A stretch of 13,814 nt of DNA from Dissophora ornata (lineage: Eukaryota > Mortierellomycota > Mortierellomycetes > Mortierellales > Mortierellaceae), in assembly GCA_025201705.1 (NCBI GenBank), contig MU617405.1:1-13814 (forward strand). Direction: 5' to 3'. The notes under the pieces are model-generated. The model was given only the letters and a program-made list of their open reading frames with translations, was not told where the DNA came from and ran no database searches. A program made the position numbers and the translations under genes. Each line of letters starts with the position of its first letter. Position 1 is the first letter of the stretch. Positions 1 to 8,220 of this stretch are shown here, one piece after another.

Positions 1-164
1 CAAACTCACTCCCCGCGCCCTCACCCGTTGGACCGCAACTTTGTGGGTGGGACTGCCTGGTCCTGGTAGCTCGCGAGTGACTGACCAGAGCGTACGCACG
101 GTGGGTAGTAGCCTATTTACTGTATGCATTGTAAAACTAATATTACCAAGCAACCCCCATGCTT

Positions 165-216
165 GACATGGTTGCTGCTGGACATGGCTTTCTTAATAAA
201 CAGCTGCTGGACATGG
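165..216. repeat. Short direct repeats around GACATGG
   Basis: The 14-mer GCTGCTGGACATGG occurs exactly at 174-187 and 203-216, and a third GACATGG core lies at 165-171. The spacing between the two full copies is 29 bp. No function is known to me; this is a sequence observation only. Confidence 0.8.
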
Positions 217-771
217 TTTGCGTTACCACGGCAGCACGCAAACACCCCCAAACAGACACACGCGCCTCCTCGTCATCGTCATCGTGTCGATAAAGGACAA
301 TCACGCGAAAGTGAGACAGAGTCTGGACACCATCATGTGCGTCCTCACTTTGCACGGCGCCCTGGGGTTGATGGGGAAATGGCCCGACATCCAAACGCAC
401 CGAGAGGGCGACCGTTATCCGAGGGAGGAATGACATTCTATGCCACGTCCCCAGTGCAGCCTCCCTTTTCTGTTCTCCTGTAAGTAAATAAAGGACGTGC
501 GCGGAGTGCATGCGGGCCATTGCGGGCACATGCACGAACACCCGCCGTTTCTGAGAATGAGGGGGGGGGGACAGGAAAGTTAAACATGACATTCCTCAGT
601 CTCTCTCATCGATCATTTGTTGTTGTTGTTGTGGGCAGCCCGCGGTTGTTATCGTGGTCTCCATCAGCCTATCATATCTTATCTCGAGGCCACAACTCGC
701 AACTATCGCCACATGGCTGCTCTAGACACAATTCCTGCTCTCGTTATTATTTTTTTTAATTACTGCAGATG

Positions 772-801
772 ATGTGTGCAGTTGTGTGCAGTTGTGTGCA
801 G
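772..801. repeat. 10-bp tandem repeat, about three copies
   Basis: The unit TTGTGTGCAG is repeated about three times in tandem, the first copy imperfect, about 75-100 bp beyond the stop codon of the eEF3-family gene. It would fall in or near that gene's 3' UTR. Confidence 0.75.
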
Positions 802-873
802 ATGCATATGGCAAAGGGATCTATCTTATCGTTCAAGTGCAGTTTTGTTTAGGTTTCTGGACTTTCTCTCCAC

Positions 874-3800
874 TCAGTCGCTGTCAGTGTCCGCCTATTA
901 AATACAAAAGAGAAGAGACAATTCGTCAGCAAGTCGCCACCAAAACTCCCCCACCACTGACTGTCACGTCGCAAACCAGACCTGCGACAACTTACCGGCT
1001 TGGGTGTTCCCTTATCCGAGGCCAGCCACTCCAGATGACGGAGTCGGCGTCGCGTCTCCTGCACCTTGAGCTCATTCCGGCTCTTCTTCTTCTTCTTGTT
1101 GACCACCACAATAGGCTTCTCCGCATCCTCAAAGTTACTTTCCTCAACTGCTGTCTTGCCGTTAATCGTGATCTGACCAGCATTCACTGACCATGTCTCT
1201 GGGCACAATGCATTCAAAAACTCCTTGTTGTGAGAAATCATAATCACTGCCCCTCCCCAGTTGCGGATCGCAACTGCCAAACCCCCCAGTGCTTCACGGT
1301 CTAGGTAATTGGTCGGCTCATCCAGAACAAGCATGTGAGGATTGTTCCACATGGCTGCTGCAATCACCACCTTCACTTTCTGTCCACCAGAGAGTCCACT
1401 GATAATATTGTGATCTGCAATATCGCCGTCCAACCCAACATCCTCCAGGTGTCGACGGATACTCGTCGGGGTCAGCTCACGATATCCAAGTCCCTCTCTC
1501 GACGCTTCCCGATCATCAAACTGACGAACCAGTTTCTCGAACCCGAGCTCGAGTAAGCGCTCGCGAGGCATCCAAGTATTGAACTTGTGGACATGGTTCT
1601 TCCACTTGATTTCGTATTGGTACGACTTTTTGAGTTTTTGACGTCCCATGATCATCTCCACCTGACGCTTGCTTCCATCCTTGCCAATGACCCACGTTTC
1701 CATCTGAATGAGCTCCTCGGGGCTCATAGCCACCGTTGATTTCTCCAGCACCTCGCGATCAGCGCCTCCCTGGTAACGCCACTGAATGTAGGCGTTCGGC
1801 GTCTTTTCCAGATGCTGTTCCAGATGGTGGAACGCATGCTGAGCCACGTAGCCGATACGAAGGTTAGGATGTCTCCATGCCGTGCCTTCCTGGGGTGAGG
1901 CCTCACCTGTTAAAAGTTTGATCATTGTCGACTTTCCTGCACCATTGGGTCCGATGACACCGACGCGCGACGAGAGCGACAACTGCACTGAGACGTTGTG
2001 TAATGCCGGCTTGGCTGCTCCAGGGTAAGTGTATGTGCTGTTGGTCATTTTCATGATTGCCTTTGTGTTGGACTTGACGCCAACTAGGAAGCTTGGCTTG
2101 GGGAACTCGAACTTGACCGACGTAGCTGCCAATGTGTAGTAGGACTTGGCCTCAGGCTTGACTTTGACAAACTCTGACAAGTTGCCTTTGTACATTTTCA
2201 ACTTTTTGCGCTCATAATGCAAAATGTTGGTGCAAATATTGTCAAGGAAGCTCGAGTCGTGGGAGACTACGATCGACGTGACATTTGTCTGGCTCACAAG
2301 ATAGTCCTCCAACCATTTGATATTCGTGACATCCAAGTGATTCGTCGGTTCGTCCAGCAGCAGAATATCAGCGTTCATCAACATCGCTCTGGCTAATTCC
2401 AGTTTCATCTTCCACCCTCCAGAGAGCGATGCGACCTTGCTCTTTTGCATCTCTCCAGTGAAACCGACAGATGAGAGAGCCTTTGCAATCTCCTCCTTTG
2501 AAGTACTGGCCAGCTTGGCATCCGAAGCCACAAAATCCGCGACTCCCATCTCTCCTTGCTCTCCTTGCAGCGCATGTTCAACAAAAACTGTACGGAGGAC
2601 ATCAGAAGACGGGAAACCGTCCAACTTGCCCAAAGAAATGGCTCGCATCAGCGTCGATTTTCCTGCACCGTTCGGTCCACAGAGGCCATAGCGATGCCCT
2701 CGGTGCAACCTAAGCTTGGTGTGGTTGAGTAACATCATCCCTCCGTACGCCAACGAAAAATCAATGTTGCAGAGCTCTTCGCCGCCCTCGTTTTCCTCCA
2801 CTACTCCTTCGCCGTTGAGCTTCCGATCCAATTCCACATAATGATCAAGAATGACCTTGACAACTGCTGCTGCATCCGCAAGAGGCATGAAGGCTGTGAA
2901 GTAAGGTGTCACAATCTGATTCCATTCACGGGGGGACAGGTTCTCCTCCTTGATCAAGACAATCGACAGACTTGCAACATGGTTCTTAACTACATCAAAG
3001 AACGAGGGAAAGAATCCGTATTTGCTGACCGCACGACCGACGACAGTGCATGCTTGAGTCTCGGTAGGGATAATCGAATTGGCTTGTGTTGAGGGGTCAA
3101 TCTTGGTTGCGCCGCCTGCTTTGATAAGCGTATTTTTAGCAGCAGTGGCCAGGGCGCGGATCTCGGGCGCTGCTGCCACGTCGATGATGCGCTCCAGACC
3201 TGGCAGCAAATTCGGTAGGAATTGGCCAGCCTCTGCAGGATCCTTGACCAATTTACACAGGTTATCGACAATGATGGTGGTCTGGCGTTGAACATGCGCA
3301 GATCGTTCGTTGAGAGCTCGAACCAAAAGAGGCACCATGATGGCTAGGGCGGGGCCATGCATATCCGCGACAAAGGTTGTTGCCGACAATTTCTCCATGA
3401 CCGTGGGCACCTTTTCCGGATGAGCCATGCAGTCGCAAAGATCCTTGAGATGGCGAGATATATCCGGGTTACCGCCAACATTGCACACCCGTAACATCGT
3501 CTTGCTTGCTTGTTCGGCAACCTATGCAGCACGCGATATTTTTCCAAATGAACATGTTTTTAGACCGTGGGAGCCAAACTATATGCAACTCCCCCACACT
3601 TCTGCGGCGTCTCAATTTTTGTTGAAAAATCGCTTTTTTACCTCACTCTTGGTGTCCAAAAGACAGTCCTTGACGACAGGAATAATCTCTGGCAGCGCGA
3701 TACCAACCTGGATGGGCGAAGCATTCGATAGGTCTGCCAGCAGCTGTAACGCCCCTACTTTTGTCTGCCACTTCTTTCCTGGCCCCGATATATTCTGAAA

Positions 3801-4235
3801 CAAGATCGGTAGCACCATTGGTGTGGACTGCGACGGCATTATCGCCATTATCGCCTCTGCTGCCCTTGCTGCTGCGTCCTGAACCACGGGACCTTTATCT
3901 GCATACAGATCGAGGATAGTGGGCAACAACGGCACGAGATACGGCTCTGAAGGGCGCCCAATGACTTCGGCCAGGGCGCAGATCCCAATCAAAGCCCCCT
4001 CGCGAGATAGGCCAGACTTTTTGTTCTTCGCTTCGGTTTCGAGGTTTGTCAGCATATTTGAAGTCTTGAGTAGGATAAGACCATCCTGGACGACTCTGGC
4101 AGCCATATCGCGAGCGATGGCATCGCATTCCTCGCTCGTGGGTGCGGTGTAGAGCTGGCTTAACATCTCAGTGAGGTCGTTCACGTCATCGGCCGAGGGA
4201 GCACTCACGGGTGCTCCTACTACTGAGGGTATCAT
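874..4235 (-). CDS. NEW1: eEF3-family ABC ATPase, New1/Elf1-like (three exons)
   Basis: Exons are 4235-3642, 3521-996 and 894-874, with introns of 120 and 101 bp (GTAAAA...TAG, GTAAGT...TAG). They join in frame to 1046 residues, close to the roughly 1045 of yeast eEF3. An N-terminal HEAT-repeat region comes first. ABC1 follows: Walker A GPNGAGKST about 480-488, LSGGW 564-568, Walker B LLLDEPTNHLD about 585-595. ABC2 has Walker A about 722-730, LSGGQ 908-912 and LVLDEPTNYLD about 929-939, with a chromodomain-like insert (about 805-865) typical of eEF3 proteins. Such ATPases bind ribosomes and help tRNA release or termination/recycling. Canonical eEF3 carries an SGHNWVSGQG-type motif after ABC2; it is absent here. 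The sequence around LSGGQ and the KKKKK...RRRLRHLEWL tail ending in ADTDSD instead resemble New1/Elf1 as I remember them. The start is the first ATG after an in-frame TAG at 4301-4299. Family membership is near certain; the subfamily is probable. Confidence 0.93.
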
Positions 4236-5274
4236 CGTGCTTTGGGAGGTTATTGCGGCAAGGTCAAGCAAATTGTTGGGACGGACAGAGAATGGAGGCT
4301 ACGGTGAAATGAGATGGCAGAGATGGTCGTGTGCTTGAATGTAGAAATGTAGAGAAAAGAGGAGGAAAGGAAGGCACAGTACGAATACGTGAGAATGTAA
4401 ACAGTGTGCGACACGTATTGTCGCTGTTGTGTAGTGCTTTTTGCTTTTGGCGACAGCGTGTTCTTGTTTCACTGCAGTCAGCCCCCCTGAGTAAAAAAAA
4501 AAAAATCCCTCGGCGTCCATTAATGGATGGCCGTGCATTCCACAACCTTCACCTCTGTTCTTGCCCGTGTCTGTGGCAAGTCGGAACGCTACAATATGGA
4601 TGGCTCTCGCGACGTCCCCAATAAAGCAATGTCCCAAACGATGCACACGAACATTACACGACTGCTGAAGAGAAGTTCCATGATTGTTATTGAAATGGCT
4701 GGCCATTCCATAGGATAGCAAACGAGGATATCAACGAACGACACAACTGACACGACGCTACACGCTTGAAAATCCTTCACTTCTAGAGACCATGGTCCGT
4801 GTTATCTTTATACATGTACACTGCAACGGTCGTGTGATGGAAGCTTGAGCCAATAATTTGGTGTTAGGATCAAGGAATTTATTATTCGTCCTTCTGCAGC
4901 ATTTTTATAGATTGTACAAGTCGACAGCATCGATGCCCTTTAGATCCAACATCCTCAGTGGCATCTCCAAGTCGTCGTTGTCTAGGGGACTTTGTCTTCA
5001 ATATTTTTATCTCAGCTCTACTTCGAATTAAACCTTTGGTAGAATTGGGCGATCATGGTTGATGTGATTACGGTTTTATTATGGTACAATGCTAGAAGAA
5101 GCGATGAGTGGGATATGCAATTGCTGTGTGCACGAGAGTTGATAGGGTCATTCGAAAGCGAACAGCATCTATGGGGGGCATGACTTGGGAAAGGACACAG
5201 TTGATTTGTTGAAGAAGAAATGTCGAAGAAAAAAAAATGGGGATTTTTTTTTTTCGTTCTTTCGCCCATTTTCC
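4236..5274. promoter_or_regulatory. Upstream region of the eEF3-family gene; 3' flank of RPC11
   Basis: No gene is supported here. Next to 4235 the minus strand is strongly pyrimidine-rich (about 4280-4390), as expected for a fungal core promoter or 5' UTR, and there is an A13 run (T13 on the gene's strand) at 4493-4505. The end near 5274 contains the 3' UTR of RPC11, including an A/T hairpin. The remaining bases show no clear RNA gene or repeat. Exact promoter elements cannot be assigned by eye. Confidence 0.5.
5224..5256. repeat. A-tract/T-tract inverted repeat just 3' of RPC11
   Basis: A9 (5229-5237) and T11 (5244-5254) flank a TGGGGA loop, with CG on both outer edges (5224-5225 and 5255-5256). 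The structure begins about 20 bp beyond the RPC11 stop. It could mark the 3' end region or exclude nucleosomes; this is inference. Confidence 0.6.
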
Positions 5275-5861
5275 TTATTCCTTCCATTGCCAACCGCATT
5301 TGAGTTCACAGCACTTGTAGAACGTCGTCATAGGCTCATCAGCTGAACGTGTCTGAATCTGCATGTAGTAGGCGCGGTCATGCTCGCACCTTGGGCAGGA
5401 AGCTATCGTGGCAATTGAAAGCAATTAAATGAATTAATGGTAGTGCACAATGATTTGACATATAGTCGGCGATGTAGTCCTGAACGCTAGATCCGCCACA
5501 GATACGCGGGGGGCAAAAATCCCAGGAAATGCCATCTCCAATGATAAAATACCTTCGGTCTGATCGACGTTTGCCCAAGCTTCGTCTCCTCCCAAGACAT
5601 CATCCACTTGCTTCCTGTCCAGTGTCTTCCTTTGAACGATCTATTGTCACGAGAAAAATCGGCAAGGATGGTCAGATATGCTTGGCCTGTTGTGTTGTTG
5701 TTGTGCTGCGCCTAGTAACAAGCGAGTTTGACTTTTTTCTCTCCGCGACTTACAGTCTTGACAACGGGGTAGATATATGGGCATGTCTGACAGTACAGCT
5801 GCTGCTGTGCGCCATCAGACTGCACCAGCAAGAGGTTCGAGCAGGTCGGACAAAAGTACAT
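5275..5861 (-). CDS. RPC11: RNA polymerase III subunit RPC11 (POLR3K homologue), three exons
   Basis: Exons 5861-5754, 5640-5553 and 5402-5275 join in frame to 107 residues; human POLR3K has 108. Introns are 113 bp (GTAAGT...TAG) and 150 bp (GTATTT...TAG). An N-terminal Rpb9-like zinc ribbon has Cys4, Cys7, Cys24 and Cys27. The linker has the conserved VDDVLGG and EAWANVD motifs (about 48-62). A TFIIS-like C-terminal ribbon has Cys68, Cys71, Cys96 and Cys101, plus the hallmark QTRSADEPMTTF (82-93), whose acidic Asp87-Glu88 pair is needed for RNA cleavage in this family. The protein acts in the nucleus in Pol III transcript cleavage, termination and reinitiation on tRNA and 5S genes. Trp103 stands where human RPC11 has His in GHRW. 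The start matches the family N-terminus; upstream in-frame codons exist but do not fit. The gene is divergent from RPL1. Confidence 0.96.
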
Positions 5862-6084
5862 GGCAGGTATGAATGAGCGAAAGAGAAGGTGCAATGAATG
5901 GCAAAGTCCAGGTCGACCGTTTTTTTTGAAGGGTGTCCTTTATTTTTGAAAAAAAGGGACTGGCACGCATTTTGTGCGATTGATTGATTGTTACTGCGGC
6001 TTAGCGATTTTTTTTTTTTATAAATGCTGAGAGGGTGTGCGGCCTTCTTGCTCTCCCTCCCTTTTTAGTAGCCATCTAACCAAC
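5862..6084. promoter_or_regulatory. Divergent promoter shared by RPC11 and RPL1
   Basis: The 223 bp between the two start codons must hold both promoters. It contains several A/T tracts: T8 near 5921-5928, A7 near 5950-5956 and T12 at 6008-6019. Such tracts often keep fungal promoters free of nucleosomes. A TATAAA lies on the plus strand at 6019-6024, about 60 bp before the proposed RPL1 ATG. The assignment depends on the RPL1 exon 1 model. Confidence 0.7.
6019..6024 (+). promoter_or_regulatory. TATA box candidate for RPL1
   Basis: TATAAA directly follows a T12 run and lies 61 bp upstream of the proposed RPL1 start codon. This spacing suits a fungal TATA element with a short 5' UTR. The match is visible; its use is inferred. 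Confidence 0.5.
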
Positions 6085-7236
6085 ATGAGGCATGTGTTAC
6101 TGTGATTGATATGTACCCCCATCGCATCCACCAGGACATTATGCATCCATCCGTACATCCATCGATTCATCAGCTTACCGTCCGCCCAATTGCTCACAAA
6201 CAACATCCATGGATTACTTGCGGAGCGCATCACCATCGTTCGACTATCTGATTTCACTTGTGTGATCGCTTGGGGTTAATTGCATTCAATTTTCACCATG
6301 TGGCAGGGAGTCAGTGGAGCGTCGAAAGGAGCAAAGAGGCAGCAAGTGATTGTCTTTGCACCCCACAGCGGGATGGTCTATACAGCCGCTGTAAATCTGG
6401 AATGTACTCTGGAGCTGATGAAAAGGCTGCAGCCATTCTGGCTAGGATTCAACTCACGATCGGATGAAGCAGCTCAACAACAATGGATATCAACAAGACA
6501 CCAAGAAAAATTGAAGGAAAAAAACAATTTCGCTAACCGTCGTTACCCTCCCCTTTTTTTGTTATATTATTCCTTCAACGTTTACAGCAGCAAAATTCAG
6601 GTTTCGGCCGTCCGCGAGAGTGTTCGTGTGGTCAAGCAGCAGTCCGAGGAGAAGAAGCGCAAGTTCGTCGAGACTGTCGAGCTCCAGATTGGACTTAAGA
6701 ACTACGATCCCCAGCGTGACAAGCGTTTCTCTGGCTCTGTCCGTCTTCCCAACATCCCCCGCCCCAAGATGTCGGTTTGCATTCTCGGTGATGCCCTTCA
6801 CTGCGACCAGGCCAAGGAGATCAGCATGGAATACCAGTCCGTCGATGACTTGAAGAAGCTCAACAAGAACAAGAAGATGATCAAGAAGCTCGCCAAGAAG
6901 TACGATGCTTTCCTCGCCTCCGAGGCTTTGATCAAGCAGATCCCCCGTCTTTTGGGACCTGGTCTTCACAAGGCCGGAAAGTTCCCCACTCCCGTCACCC
7001 ACGCCGATAACATTGGTGACAAGGCTGATGAGATCCGTGCCACCATCAAGTTCCAGCTCAAGAAGGTTCTCTGCTTGGGTGTTGCTGTTGGTCACGTTGA
7101 CATGACTGAGGATGAGCTTTTGGCCAACATTATGATGTCCGTCAACTTCTTGGTTTCCCTTCTTAAGAAGCACTGGCAGAACGTCAAGACCTTGTTCATC
7201 AAGTCTTCGATGAACAAGCCCGTCCGTCTCTACTAA
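6085..7236 (+). CDS. RPL1: 60S ribosomal protein uL1 (Rpl1/L10a), two exons
   Basis: Exon 2 (6591-7236) encodes nearly the whole protein and is unmistakable: [69 protein letters not shown] and [10 protein letters not shown] are L10a signatures, ending in RLY. uL1 forms the L1 stalk that guides deacylated tRNA out of the E site. The family N-terminus MSKI requires a tiny first exon. The best fit is ATG-AG at 6085-6089, followed by a 501-bp intron with donor GCATGT, a CTAAC branch-like site near 6531-6535 and a pyrimidine tract. This gives 216 residues; yeast and human have 217. A long intron right after the ATG is common in fungal ribosomal protein genes. Codons are strongly biased to C- or G-ending forms (AAG, CTC/CTT, ATC), as expected for high expression. 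Exon 2 is certain; exon 1 is a model. Confidence 0.9.
6090..6590 (+). other. First intron of RPL1, GC-AG type with tandem acceptor
   Basis: The proposed donor is GAG/GCATGT, a GC variant; no GT donor nearby leaves the required two bases after a suitable ATG except weak, poorly placed ones. The 3' end has CTAAC about 55 bp upstream, a T-rich tract, then CAGCAG at 6585-6590. Cutting after either CAG keeps frame. The intron is far longer than others here (90-150 bp). The stretch 6280-6590 is stop-free in the frame of exon 2, so translation alone does not exclude an N-terminal extension, but that extension matches nothing in the uL1 family. Confidence 0.6.
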
Positions 7237-7416
7237 GCGGAATGTGGCTCGGTCTTTTTTGCCCACCTCTTTCCCCCCTCACTGGTGACTTCTGGTCTTA
7301 ACCTACTCTCTCCGTACGGCACACCAAAGTATTATTCACCTTATATAACGAATGAATCAATTACTGTTGGGAGCTGCATTAATTTGCAGCAATCACGCCT
7401 GCTTATTTGATGGTTC

Positions 7417-7444
7417 AAAAAAAAAAAAAAAAAAAAAAAAAAAA
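7417..7444. repeat. A28 homopolymer
   Basis: Twenty-eight consecutive A bases are followed directly by a C-rich patch. It lies 180 bp downstream of the RPL1 stop. No target-site duplication or retroelement sequence is visible beside it, so it is listed as a simple repeat. Confidence 0.95.
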
Positions 7445-7560
7445 CCCCCTCCCCTGTCCTTTTTTGTCCTTGGTTAAATTCGTAGTTTGGCATCGCTTGG
7501 GTTCCATCACAGCATTCTACCAATATATTGCCCATGTTCATATGCTGGTATTGAAGAGGT

Positions 7561-7566
7561 TTTATT
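7561..7566 (-). terminator. Polyadenylation signal of the kinase gene
   Basis: The minus strand reads AATAAA here (tttatt on plus), about 70 bp after the TAA of the kinase gene. This is a plausible 3'-end signal; no cleavage-site data are available. Confidence 0.55.
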
Positions 7567-7636
7567 ATTATAGCTTTGATGGGAAATGCAAGGGATGTGG
7601 TCGGGGGTGTGTTTGTTTGCTGGTTTTAGGTTTTTG

Positions 7637-8141
7637 TTACTGCTGTTGTCTGTACATGTTTTTGTCTTCTCCACGTATCGACGATGCAGCAGCCGCCTGC
7701 CGTTGGTAGCTCATAGGCATAGGTTGCGCCTCTGATCCAATATCGTACAATGTACTACTCTTGCTAGTTGTATACTCACTCATCGGCCGCATCTGATGCG
7801 GTTGAAACTGTTGCTGCTGCTGTTGCTGTTGCTGCTGCTGCTGCTGCGTGTCCAATTGCCGACGAGCGCCAGTTGTCAAAAGATTGCCAACATTATTGTT
7901 GTTGTTAGTTTGATGCTGGGGTGGGATTCGAGGGTTCATCATCGACTGCGACGGGACAGCCGCCGGCATAGAGTTGACAGCGTAGCCAGAAGAAGACTCG
8001 CGACCACGGATAACTCTACGAGACACAGCAGGAGGGATACCAGCGACATCTTGCAATGGATCCTCAGGGCCGTTGTAATTGCTGGGTATCGACGATAGGG
8101 ACATTCCCGAGTCAGGGGAGGAAAATAAGACCGTCGCAGGA

Positions 8142-8220
<79 letters not shown>

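Larger units (their letters stand above)
1..873. other. Gene-poor 3' flank of the eEF3-family gene
   Basis: No reading frame here resembles a known protein. The stretch contains a G10 run at 561-570, a TTG-type run near 620-632, a T-rich patch near 749-759, and two small direct-repeat clusters listed separately. The part next to 873 must hold the 3' UTR and poly(A) site of the minus-strand gene that stops at 874. I see no canonical AATAAA on that strand close to the stop, only A-rich AATAA-like sequence around 746-760. Confidence 0.5.
7237..7636. other. Convergent spacer with two 3' UTRs
   Basis: RPL1 (plus) and the kinase gene (minus) end toward each other across 400 bp. The spacer contains a small inverted repeat (GCTGCA-TTAATT-TGCAGC, 7373-7390), a 28-base A run (7417-7444) and a minus-strand poly(A) signal. 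No further gene is supported. Confidence 0.7.

Noticed and set aside
143..592. Minus-strand open frame of about 149 codons downstream of the eEF3-family gene
   Set aside because: Composition is irregular and low-complexity, there is no recognisable motif, and a plus-strand frame overlaps much of the same region.
4235..4271. Upstream TTG start for the eEF3-family protein, adding 12 residues
   Set aside because: Non-ATG initiation is not needed; the first ATG after the in-frame stop gives a protein of the usual family length.
4299..4721. Minus-strand open frame upstream of the eEF3-family start
   Set aside because: It is pyrimidine-rich promoter or leader sequence containing a T13 run. It ends in the TAG at 4299-4301 and shows no protein-like motif.
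6280..6590. In-frame N-terminal extension of uL1 from an ATG at 6280 or 6298
   Set aside because: The extension would add about 100 residues unlike any uL1. The sequence just before 6588 has branch-site, pyrimidine-tract and acceptor features of an intron.
6562..7266. Long minus-strand open frame of 234 codons
   Set aside because: It is the antisense shadow of RPL1 exon 2; strong codon bias in RPL1 removes stops from the opposite strand.
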